Of a stretch of DNA of 64,000 nt, positions 27,523 through 34,800 are shown piece by piece. The DNA is taken from assembly GCF_017355205.1 (NCBI RefSeq), contig NZ_JADIJK010000007.1, positions 1 through 64,000 of the forward strand, read 5' to 3'. The notes beneath the pieces were generated by a model, which was given only the letters and a program-made list of their open reading frames with translations, had not been told where the DNA came from and did no database searches. Within the stretch, counting starts at the first letter, position 1. Each line of letters opens with the position of its first letter. The translations under genes were made by a program, and so were the position numbers. This DNA is from Bacillus sp. SD088. Lineage in GTDB: Bacteria; Bacillota; Bacilli; Bacillales; Bacillaceae_C.

Positions 27523-28691
27523 CGGCAACAAAAAGTAGCCATTTCGTTTCAGAGCTAGCCAATTCGATTCAGCCTTCCGGGATCAGGCGTTTTTTTGATC
27601 TTGCCTCCCAGATGGATGATGTGGTTTCTCTTGGTGTTGGTGAGCCTGATTTTACAACACCATGGAATATTATTGAAGCCAGCTATCATTCACTTGAGCA
27701 GGGCTACACCGCCTATACTTCAAATGCAGGCCTTTTCAGTTTGCGACGGGAAATCTGTCGTTATTTAACAAAATATGATTTGGATTATAACCCGGAAAAT
27801 GAAATATTGGTGACTGTTGGAGCAAGCCAGGCAATTGATTTGGTTCTTCGTGCGACGATCAATAGGGGCGACGAAGTGATCATCGTCAATCCAGGATTTG
27901 TTTCGTATATCCCGCTCATTCAAATGGCAGGAGGGAAAGCCGTTCCCCTCGAAACTAAGGCTGAAAATCAATTTAAACCAACACCAGAACAGCTCAAACC
28001 GTTGATCACTGCGAAAACAAAGGCGGTTTTTTTATGTAATCCTAATAATCCGACTGGCACAGTCCTCAGCAGAAATGATTTGGAACCCATTGCCCAAATT
28101 GTGAAAGACCATGATTTGCTCGTTTATTCCGATGAAATCTATGCGGAATTAATTTATGAAGATGACCATGTCAGCACAGGGGCGTTGGAAGGGATGAAAG
28201 AGCGGACTATCACCATTTCTGGGTTTTCAAAAGCATTTGCAATGACCGGTTGGCGTCTCGGTTATGCGGCGGGACCCAAGGAGATTATACAGGCGATGCT
28301 AAAAATCCATCAATCATCCATGATGTGTGCATCAACCATGGCACAGTACGCCGGCTTGGAGGCATTGACCGGTAACAGTGATAATGTCAAACGGATGGTC
28401 CGCAGTTATCGTCAAAGAAGAAATTACTTAGTGCATCAGTTGAACAGTATGGGGCTTGACTGCGAATCACCTGGTGGCTCATTCTATCTGTTTCCATCGA
28501 TTAAGAAAACTCGCCTATCTTCAGAGGAATTCGCAGAAAAATTGCTCATATCAGAAAAGGTCGCTGTCGTTCCTGGAAGTGTATTCGGCGAAAGCGGCGA
28601 AGGATATATTCGTTGCTCATACGCAACCTCAATGATCCAATTGGAGGAAGCATCAAAACGAATACAGCGTTTTGTGGAAAATTTGGAGTGA
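27519..28691 (+). CDS. alaT: PLP-dependent class I aminotransferase (AlaT-like)
   Basis: This 390-residue fold-type I aminotransferase has the PLP lysine Lys238 in SGFSKAFAMTGWRLGY, the AGANPNNPTGT-like motif LCNPNNPTGTV (about 170-180), the Asp-x-x-Tyr site SDEIYAEL, and the substrate-binding Arg in GYIRCSYATS near the C-terminus. It overlaps the Lrp/AsnC regulator gene, so it is co-transcribed with and probably controlled by it. Likely role: transamination to alanine; aspartate or another substrate cannot be excluded. Confidence 0.85.
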   Translation: MTATKSSHFVSELANSIQPSGIRRFFDLASQMDDVVSLGVGEPDFTTPWNIIEASYHSLEQGYTAYTSNAGLFSLRREICRYLTKYDLDYNPENEILVTVGASQAIDLVLRATINRGDEVIIVNPGFVSYIPLIQMAGGKAVPLETKAENQFKPTPEQLKPLITAKTKAVFLCNPNNPTGTVLSRNDLEPIAQIVKDHDLLVYSDEIYAELIYEDDHVSTGALEGMKERTITISGFSKAFAMTGWRLGYAAGPKEIIQAMLKIHQSSMMCASTMAQYAGLEALTGNSDNVKRMVRSYRQRRNYLVHQLNSMGLDCESPGGSFYLFPSIKKTRLSSEEFAEKLLISEKVAVVPGSVFGESGEGYIRCSYATSMIQLEEASKRIQRFVENLE

Positions 28692-28725
28692 ATTTAATTG
28701 AATAAACAAAATGATCACCCCAATG

Positions 28726-28827
28726 TTAATTAAATGGACATTTTCGGCATAAAGACGTTGCTTTGCAATGTTCTTTGCCATGTGCCGCAGGAGAGTGATA
28801 TTCCTGAAATAGCATTGAAACATTCGC
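28726..28827 (-). pseudogene. remnant of endonuclease III-type gene (4Fe-4S end)
   Basis: On the minus strand a short frame reads VSMLFQEYHSPAAHGKEHC then KATSLCRKCPFN and stops. It matches the end of the intact gene at 25433-26083 (LILLQEYHALLVEHGKVHC, KTKPLCLGCPLN), including three of the four cluster cysteines. Everything upstream is gone, so this is the decayed 3' end of a paralogue or duplicated copy. Confidence 0.7.
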
Positions 28828-28851
28828 TTGAGAGATAAGGGGGACATTGAT

Positions 28852-29295
28852 ATGATTGTTCGAAATTTCAAGAATAGCGACTTAATTAATATGTATAGAT
28901 TGTGGGAGCTTAATCTCCGGCATAAGTGGCCAATTGAATACCAAGATTTCGAGAGAATTATTCGAAGTACAGATAATGGTCATTCGCATTTTATAGCAGA
29001 AATAGATAATCATATTGTGGGATTTATTATTACTGGAATAAATATTACAGGCAAGCCCAGACCACATGGTTCTGTCGTATTGATAATAGTCAATCAACAG
29101 GATCAAGGGAAAGGGGTAGGAAAAAAGTTACTATCTTTCGATGAAAGACATCTTCATTCCCAAGGGGTAGCTGATATTCAACTTGGGGCCGGAGCTAATG
29201 CTTATTTCTGGCCGGGAGTTCCCGAACGGGAAGCGATGATTCAATATAGCTTTGTAAACAATTATCATCATCCATACCGTAAACGACGTAGATAA
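28852..29295 (+). CDS. GNAT family N-acetyltransferase, probably C-terminally truncated
   Basis: The ATG at 28852 follows AAGGGGG by 8 bases, so it is preferred to the upstream TTG-frame start. The protein of 147 residues shows the GNAT core VLIIVNQQDQGKGVGKKLLS (about 82-101, quoted in part) and GANAYFWPGVPE, which in related proteins is followed by a further acetyltransferase-like half. Here the frame ends abruptly with a basic tail HHPYRKRRR where the DNA continues in another frame as an unrelated remnant. It is likely truncated. Confidence 0.6.
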   Translation: MIVRNFKNSDLINMYRLWELNLRHKWPIEYQDFERIIRSTDNGHSHFIAEIDNHIVGFIITGINITGKPRPHGSVVLIIVNQQDQGKGVGKKLLSFDERHLHSQGVADIQLGAGANAYFWPGVPEREAMIQYSFVNNYHHPYRKRRR

Positions 29296-29407
29296 CTATG
29301 ATAATTGGGTCGGCTCGCTGCGCAATGAAATAGATGCCCAACTGTGCTATCTTAAAGGATGGATGAGGAAATATGAGGGTGGGGAAGCAAAGAAAAATAA
29401 ATGCTAG
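29258..29407 (+). pseudogene. C-terminal remnant of an unrecognised gene
   Basis: In the +1 frame relative to the acetyltransferase, an open stretch reads IIIHTVNDVDNYDNWVGSL then RNEIDAQLCYLKGWMRKYE and ends at TAG 29405-29407. It has protein-like composition but no start codon or ribosome binding site. I do not recognise the family. The rest of the gap 29408-29572 shows nothing coding. Confidence 0.45.
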
Positions 29408-29572
29408 TCTAAGATTTTTGGAGTAGTTCGAACGTTAGAAACAGGATGGTTTATATAAAATATACATAAGTTAAACGACCACTTTCTCCCTAAAATGATG
29501 TGACGAATTAATCAATTCACTTTTGGATCGGAGCCTGTATTTATTACGGAGAGAATAGTGATTAAACAAAGA

Positions 29573-29608
29573 AAATAACCACTATTGAACTACCAATGGT
29601 GGTTATTT
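29573..29608 (-). terminator. terminator of GntR-ABC operon
   Basis: AAATAACCAC (29573-29582) and GTGGTTATTT (29599-29608) form a perfect 10-bp stem. On the minus strand it is followed by a T-rich stretch, placing it at the end of the three-gene operon. Confidence 0.75.
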
Positions 29609-29622
29609 CATTTTAAACATAT

Positions 29623-30393
29623 TTATATTTTTATCGGTGCCCGTCTAGTTAGTAGATGAATTAGTAAGATTGTAATCAAAATGACAACGACTACTAATGG
29701 TAATGCTAAATTAGTTGGGACAATGTTTAGTGCTGAGAAACTTTGAAATAGCGGTAAATCAAGTGCTAAACGAATCATTGAATCTTTTATTGAAATAATT
29801 CCAATTCCAATTGCTATAAAGAGTATTCCGCCAATAACTCCTAGACGCTGGAATGCTGCTCCAATTAGCCAACCGATAATATAAAAAACGAAGATATGAA
29901 GACTAAACAAAGCAAGGGAGAGTGCAAGGTTAGTTTCTGGGTTAACAAATGGTGTTAAAATGATTGACTGAATAATTTCACCTATGATATTTCCGTCGAT
30001 GTCAATTTTAATTTCCTCTAACGTATTGGCATTCAAAACGAAAGAAGTGAAATTGCCTACTATTAGCTTCTGTATCAAGTTAATCACATAAATACCTATT
30101 GGGATGATAATCGATAAAGCGATGCTAGCAATCACGTTTCCAATAAAATAATTCTTCCTTGTCACTCCCATCCCTACGTAATAGGAGAGAAAGCTTATCG
30201 CAATGATTCCGATGACGAGCATATAGATATTACTGCTAATATATCCCGCACTATAGAATGAATCAATGTTATCCCCGAACACCAATTTAACAATGTTAAC
30301 GATGATAAAAATCCCCGTAGCCCAAAATGTCCATGTCAGTTGCACCCAAAATTGATCTACAGCAATCGTTGGAAAAGATACGCCTTTCTTCAT
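29623..30393 (-). CDS. ABC transporter permease of GntR-controlled operon
   Basis: This 256-residue protein has about six membrane segments and no soluble domain. It follows the ATPase gene by one base and is the last gene of the operon. The layout matches YtrA-type operons, where a GntR regulator controls an ABC exporter induced by cell-wall antibiotics in related bacteria. The substrate is unknown. Confidence 0.78.
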   Translation of the reverse strand: MKKGVSFPTIAVDQFWVQLTWTFWATGIFIIVNIVKLVFGDNIDSFYSAGYISSNIYMLVIGIIAISFLSYYVGMGVTRKNYFIGNVIASIALSIIIPIGIYVINLIQKLIVGNFTSFVLNANTLEEIKIDIDGNIIGEIIQSIILTPFVNPETNLALSLALFSLHIFVFYIIGWLIGAAFQRLGVIGGILFIAIGIGIISIKDSMIRLALDLPLFQSFSALNIVPTNLALPLVVVVILITILLIHLLTRRAPIKI

Positions 30394-30394
30394 A

Positions 30395-31261
30395 CTAATT
30401 CCCCTCCTCCGTTAGATGAATAAATAAATTATGCAGTGATACTGGAGCAATATCGAGACGTAGTTCTTTTGCAGAAGCTCGCTCCGCAGTGCTTAATTCT
30501 CCGAATAGCGTGATTGAACGTGTGTCACCTAGCTGTTCTTCGTGAATCACGTTTTTACCCTCTGTAAATTTTTGAATAGCTTGCTTATTTCCAACCACTG
30601 TAATTCCATAGGAAATAAGGCGATCATTTTGTTCATGCAGAAGAATTTTTCCGTCCTTAATCATGATGACCTCATCAAATAGATACTCCATTTCTGAAAC
30701 AAGATGGGTAGATAAAATGATAATTCGTGGATGTAGTTCTTGATCCTGTAACAATTCTTTATAGAATAAATCGCGTGCTGGTGCGTCCATTCCAAGATAT
30801 ACTTCGTCAAATATCGTGATCGGTGATCGACTTGCTAAGCCAACCACGACATTAAAGGCAGATTGCTTTCCTTTAGAAAGTTTAGATACTGATTTTTTCC
30901 CTTCGAGCTTAAATTTCTTTAACAAACTTTCTGCATACTCTAAATCAAAATTTGGTCGATAGCGTTTCAAATATTTTATGATTGTGGAAGGAGCGTCTGA
31001 TTCCCCTGTATAATCCTTGTCATACATAAAAGTTACGTCCTGCATGATTCGAGCATTTTCAAATGGTTGCTCGCCATCGATTAATATTTGGCCAGATGTC
31101 GGTACGCGAAAGGATCCAAGTAAAGAAAGTAGGGTTGTTTTTCCGGCACCGTTTCTACCGAGTAATCCGTAAATTTTTGGTTCCGTAATTTCAAAATCTA
31201 TGTTACGTAATATCTCGTCATTTCCATAAGAAAAATGAAGATTATTTGCTTTAATATTCAT
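30395..31261 (-). CDS. ABC transporter ATP-binding protein (YtrB-like)
   Basis: This 288-residue ATPase has Walker A GRNGAGKTT (about residues 35-43), signature LSKGKQSAF (about 128-136) and Walker B ITIFDEV (about 148-154), with a C-terminal extension of about 70 residues. The start ATG overlaps the regulator's stop by one base (TAATG). It is the energising subunit for the adjoining permease. Confidence 0.83.
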   Translation of the reverse strand: MNIKANNLHFSYGNDEILRNIDFEITEPKIYGLLGRNGAGKTTLLSLLGSFRVPTSGQILIDGEQPFENARIMQDVTFMYDKDYTGESDAPSTIIKYLKRYRPNFDLEYAESLLKKFKLEGKKSVSKLSKGKQSAFNVVVGLASRSPITIFDEVYLGMDAPARDLFYKELLQDQELHPRIIILSTHLVSEMEYLFDEVIMIKDGKILLHEQNDRLISYGITVVGNKQAIQKFTEGKNVIHEEQLGDTRSITLFGELSTAERASAKELRLDIAPVSLHNLFIHLTEEGN

Positions 31262-31635
31262 TATTGTTCACGTCCTTTCACATCTTTAATATAGTTGAAG
31301 ATTTCTTCTATCGTAATTTCTAACTTTTCTGCTTCTAGTACAAGCGAGACAACATTGTCTTCAATAAATGATTGCCGGCGCATCGCGAGTATTTTATCCC
31401 GAGCTCCTTTAACTACAAACATCCCAATACCTCTTTTCTTATAAAGTATTTCTTCCTCAACTAACTGATTTATTCCCTTTGAAACAGTGGCATGATTGAT
31501 TTTATAGTAATGAACAAGTTGATTCGTGGAAGGTGCTTGCTCGTCTTCATTCAATTGTTTATTGATAATCTGATCTTCAATTAGCTCACGGACTTGTATA
31601 TAGATTGGCTTATCAGAATTAAAAACATTACTCAT
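31261..31635 (-). CDS. GntR family regulator, YtrA subfamily
   Basis: This 124-residue protein is a winged helix-turn-helix (PIYIQVRELIEDQIINKQL...PSTNQLVHYYKINHATVSKGINQL, residues 9-59) with a short C-terminal dimerisation helix pair, as in the small YtrA subfamily of GntR proteins. It starts the operon; the ribosome binding site is AAAAGGAGGG. A perfect palindrome overlapping the promoter (31664-31699) is the probable binding site, implying self-repression. Confidence 0.85.
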   Translation of the reverse strand: MSNVFNSDKPIYIQVRELIEDQIINKQLNEDEQAPSTNQLVHYYKINHATVSKGINQLVEEEILYKKRGIGMFVVKGARDKILAMRRQSFIEDNVVSLVLEAEKLEITIEEIFNYIKDVKGREQ

Positions 31636-31663
31636 TAACGACCCTCCTTTTGGGGTGGTAAGG

Positions 31664-31699
31664 TGTTATGGTTATATACGTATGTGTATAACCATAACA
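31664..31699. promoter_or_regulatory. palindromic operator of the GntR/YtrA-like regulator
   Basis: TGTTATGGTTATA (31664-31676) and TATAACCATAACA (31687-31699) are perfect 13-bp complements separated by 10 bp. The element overlaps the predicted -10 of the operon promoter, as expected for a repressor site. Confidence 0.75.
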
Positions 31700-31719
31700 G
31701 TGAAGGACGATAGTGTCAA
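31691..31719 (-). promoter_or_regulatory. promoter of GntR-ABC operon
   Basis: On the minus strand TTGACA (31719-31714), a 17-bp spacer and TATGGT (31696-31691). The -10 lies within the operator arm. Confidence 0.6.
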
Positions 31720-32133
31720 TAACTTTTTAAGGAGTGCGGGAGCCTGGCACCGAACATTATCGTTGCACAGCAGTAAAAATTTGTGAATATAAAAAACTAT
31801 TGATAAAAATAGAAAAAGCTCCTGTTGTTAGTGTGGAAACGATGACTAAATCAGTTCCTACACTGACAAAGGAGCACAACGCATGAATAGGTTTAAGCCT
31901 TAGGATTTATCAGCTTTAAGAAACTTGTATTGATGGGCAGGTTCATTTGAATTTTAAGGTCGTAAGTCAACGACTTAATGCAGAAGAACAAATGGATTCC
32001 AAATCTAATTTGTCTTATTTATTTCTTCGACCGTATTCCATTTCGATTTTAATTTCATTTGGCTATCAATCCCAAGTCTTGTGTACGATTATTCTTTAAG
32101 CCGACTTCTTAGAACTAAAATATTTGATTATTC
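31720..32133. other. non-coding gap with degenerate, possibly IS-derived DNA
   Basis: The stretch contains GAGCCTGGCACCGAACATTAT, reminiscent of intergenic repeat text in Bacillus, and an imperfect hairpin from 31818 to 31875 (GCTCCTGTTGTTAGTGTGG against CCTACACTGACAAAGGAGC). A frame from about 31930 reads CIDGQVHLNFKVVSQRLNAE and runs to 32098 without start or ribosome binding site. I do not recognise a family. It may be the decayed end of an insertion sequence. Confidence 0.3.
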
Positions 32134-32162
32134 TTTACTTTTCCCGTCTCCCATAGTATAAT
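32134..32162 (+). promoter_or_regulatory. promoter of mutS2-like gene leader
   Basis: TTTACT (32134-32139), 17-bp spacer, TATAAT (32157-32162). It implies a transcript with an untranslated leader of about 365 nt before the start at 32536. Confidence 0.6.
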
Positions 32163-32200
32163 AAAATGGTAAAGTCGATTTCAATGAGCATATAAATAAT

Positions 32201-32235
32201 AAGGGGTGCATTTTGTGAGTGCGGTAGTTTCTTAA
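32201..32235 (+). CDS. possible leader peptide of mutS2-like gene
   Basis: AAGGGG (32201-32206) is followed 8 bases later by GTG at 32215 and a six-codon frame MSAVVS ending TAA at 32235. It precedes a nested stem-loop (GGAAATAAG 32254-32262 with CTTATTTCC 32315-32323; AGGGG 32277-32281 with CCCCT 32296-32300). Its position fits a ribosome-sensing attenuator, but coding is not proven. Confidence 0.35.
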
Positions 32236-32375
32236 TAGGAAAACATATTATAAGGAAATAAGGAAGTTTTAACAACAGGGGATTTTAGATATACACCCCT
32301 TAGTTTGTTTTGGGCTTATTTCCACCTATGAAGATACCTACCATACTTTACAAACAAACGCATCATTTCATAATT

Positions 32376-32402
32376 AAAACGTTCGTTATTAACGTTTTTT
32401 TG
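32376..32402 (+). terminator. leader terminator 1
   Basis: AAAACGTT (32376-32383) pairs with AACGTTTT (32391-32398), followed by further T's. Confidence 0.6.
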
Positions 32403-32430
32403 ATGTTACTTTCCTTTTGATTTGTGATGT

Positions 32431-32459
32431 AAGCTGCGGTGTCTGCCGCAGCTTTTTTT
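32431..32459 (+). terminator. leader terminator 2
   Basis: AAGCTGCGG (32431-32439) pairs with CCGCAGCTT (32446-32454) and runs into seven T's, a canonical intrinsic terminator only 76 bp before the mutS2-like start. Confidence 0.85.
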
Positions 32460-32535
32460 ATTTTGTTAAAACTCATTGGAATCCTGTTAGGTATCTTCAT
32501 TGCTGATTAATAATCACATTGAGGAGAATGAAAAC

Positions 32536-34437
32536 ATGAATGAAAATACTTTTGAAAAATTACAATACAACGAGCTAAAAGAAATTGTAAAATCGCATTG
32601 TGTGAGCGGACTTGGACAACAATTAATTGATACATTAACTCCAAGTTCTAATCTAAAGGTAGTAAAACATCGATTAACTGAAACCACTGAAGCCCGTACC
32701 ATTCTGGATGCAGGAGGAAACGTACCATTTATCGGGATATCCAACATTGAACATACCATCGATAAATTAGATAAGGGTATCATTTTAGATCCAGAGGAGC
32801 TTTTCCGTTTTTCCGACTTTTTAAGGGGCTGCCGAAGGATTAAAACTTTCATGTGTAACAAAGAAATGTTGGCACCGACATTAGCGGCGTATGCTAATTC
32901 CATGACAGAATTCACGGAGATAGAAGAGGAAATTAATTTTTCTATTAAAAATAATCAGGTTGATTCGGCTGCCAGCAAAGAACTTAAACGTGTTCGTTTC
33001 CAAATCGAATCCACTGAACAAAAAATTAAAGACAGATTGAATAAATTCCTAAACAGTAGTGTTAATAAAAAATATATTCAGGAATTCGTTATTAGCGTTA
33101 AAGATGATCGCTATACAATACCGATAAAAGCTTCATACAAAAATCATGTACATGGTAGTGTTATTGAAATATCTTCTAAAGGTTCAACAGTCTTTATGGA
33201 ACCTAATGTGGTGGGGAAATTAAGTGTTGAATTAGCAACATTAAAATCCGAAGAGGATATGTTGGAATATCAAATACTCGCGACTTTAACAGGGCTAGTG
33301 GCGGAAAATCTTCAACCGATTAAAATTAATATTGAGCTTATATCCCAATATGATATGATTTTTGCTAAAGCTAAATATAGCAGAACTATGAATGGGATTG
33401 AGCCAAAAATTAATGAGCAGGGGGATATTAAATTAGTTGATTGCAAGCATCCGTTATTATCAGGTCATATTGTTCCGCTTCAATTTCAAATTGGAAGTAG
33501 TTATCGCAGTTTGATTATAACCGGCCCTAATGCTGGCGGAAAAACAATTGTACTGAAAACAATTGGTCTTGTCACTTTGGCAACAATGTCCGGGTTTCAT
33601 ATTACAGCTTCGAAAGAAACCGAAATCGCCATATTTGACCGTATTTTTGTGGATATTGGCGACAATCAGAGTTTAGAAAATGCGCTTAGTACGTTCTCTT
33701 CTCACATGAAGAACTTATCAGAAATCCTTCAATCTGTAAACAACAATACATTGCTATTGTTTGACGAGATTGGCAGTGGAACAGAGCCAAATGAAGGGGC
33801 CGCTTTAGCCATCTCTCTTTTGGAAGAATTTTATCTTAGAGGATGTATGACCGTTGCGACGACGCATTATGGAGAAATCAAACGCTTTTCCGAATTGCAT
33901 AGCGACTTTATGAACGCAGCCATGCAATTTAATCATGAAACACTTGAACCCTTATATAAACTGCTTATCGGCCAATCCGGGGACAGTAACGCCTTATGGA
34001 TCTCTAGAAAAATGAATGTACCGGAACATGTTCTAAAAAGAGCAGAAGACTATATGAAAAATAAAGAATATCGCTTAGAACGAATAAATAAAGATAGAAT
34101 CCGAAAGCCAAAATCAGTTGTTGAAAAAGCAGTAAAACAAATCGGCTATCATAAAGGAGACCGTGTAAAACTGCTGGATCATGAAGACTTCGGTATTGTA
34201 TACGAGGAAAAAGATGATGATCATAACGTTACTGTGTTTTATCAAAATCAATTTATTAAAGTTAATGAGAAACGGTTGGTTTTGGAGTTAAAAGCTGCAG
34301 AGTTGTATCCAGAAGATTATGATTTAGACACTTTATTCATTGATTATAAAACCCGCAAACGAAATCATGACATTGAACGAGGCTCAAAAAAAGCGCTTCG
34401 TGAAGTCAATAAGGAAATACGAAGAAATAAGAAATGA
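32536..34437 (+). CDS. MutS2-like ATPase lacking the Smr domain
   Basis: This 633-residue MutS-family protein has the core/lever helices (to about residue 300), Walker A GPNAGGKT (330-337), Walker B LLLFDEIGSGTEP (from residue 406), TTHYGE, and a C-terminal KOW-like stretch KGDRVKLLDHEDFG. Full MutS2 is about 780 residues and ends in an Smr nuclease domain, which is absent here. GAGGAG nine bases upstream selects ATG 32536 over an earlier TTG. MutS2 acts on collided ribosomes in B. subtilis, so a ribosome-related role is plausible. The attenuator-like leader supports inducible expression. Confidence 0.8.
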   Translation: MNENTFEKLQYNELKEIVKSHCVSGLGQQLIDTLTPSSNLKVVKHRLTETTEARTILDAGGNVPFIGISNIEHTIDKLDKGIILDPEELFRFSDFLRGCRRIKTFMCNKEMLAPTLAAYANSMTEFTEIEEEINFSIKNNQVDSAASKELKRVRFQIESTEQKIKDRLNKFLNSSVNKKYIQEFVISVKDDRYTIPIKASYKNHVHGSVIEISSKGSTVFMEPNVVGKLSVELATLKSEEDMLEYQILATLTGLVAENLQPIKINIELISQYDMIFAKAKYSRTMNGIEPKINEQGDIKLVDCKHPLLSGHIVPLQFQIGSSYRSLIITGPNAGGKTIVLKTIGLVTLATMSGFHITASKETEIAIFDRIFVDIGDNQSLENALSTFSSHMKNLSEILQSVNNNTLLLFDEIGSGTEPNEGAALAISLLEEFYLRGCMTVATTHYGEIKRFSELHSDFMNAAMQFNHETLEPLYKLLIGQSGDSNALWISRKMNVPEHVLKRAEDYMKNKEYRLERINKDRIRKPKSVVEKAVKQIGYHKGDRVKLLDHEDFGIVYEEKDDDHNVTVFYQNQFIKVNEKRLVLELKAAELYPEDYDLDTLFIDYKTRKRNHDIERGSKKALREVNKEIRRNKK

Positions 34438-34440
34438 GAA

Positions 34441-34476
34441 AAAATCCCCGCTTGTTCAAGAGTGGGGATTTTGGGT
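34441..34476 (+). terminator. terminator after mutS2-like gene
   Basis: AAAATCCCC (34441-34449) pairs with GGGGATTTT (34464-34472). The remaining gap 34477-34800 contains only a 68-codon frame of unlikely composition; I see no recognisable feature. Confidence 0.75.
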
Positions 34477-34800
34477 TTAAGCTTATTAGGGCAGGCGAAA
34501 AGTTGATAGTGTCATTCGCATAAATGTCACCAACATTTATTACAGCGCATCGTTCGGAATGGATTCCCCAGTTGTCCAATAAAAAAAGATGTGCATTGCA
34601 CGCCTTATCTTATGAAATACTACTGACAGTTTGGACAGACCAGAACCGCCTCGACTCAACTGACAGTGGCCTTCCAGCCCAGTTGGTTTCAGAACAAGCC
34701 TCCATCGAAATCTGGCAAGGAAAAAAATAATACTAAGATCGTTGTTTCCATAAGTATCCCTAAGTTAAGATTACTGGAGCTGTCGACTGAATGTGGTCTT

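Larger units (their letters stand above)
32328..32500 (+). promoter_or_regulatory. 13-bp inverted repeat bracketing two terminators
   Basis: ATGAAGATACCTA (32328-32340) and TAGGTATCTTCAT (32488-32500) are exact complements. Between them lie the two terminators at 32376-32402 and 32431-32459. Pairing of these arms would close a large loop around both, which suggests a regulatory RNA fold. Confidence 0.5.

Noticed and set aside
34524-34730. 68-codon open frame between the mutS2-like and hydrolase genes
   Set aside because: No ribosome binding site near the ATG, unusual composition and no recognisable domain; treated as chance.
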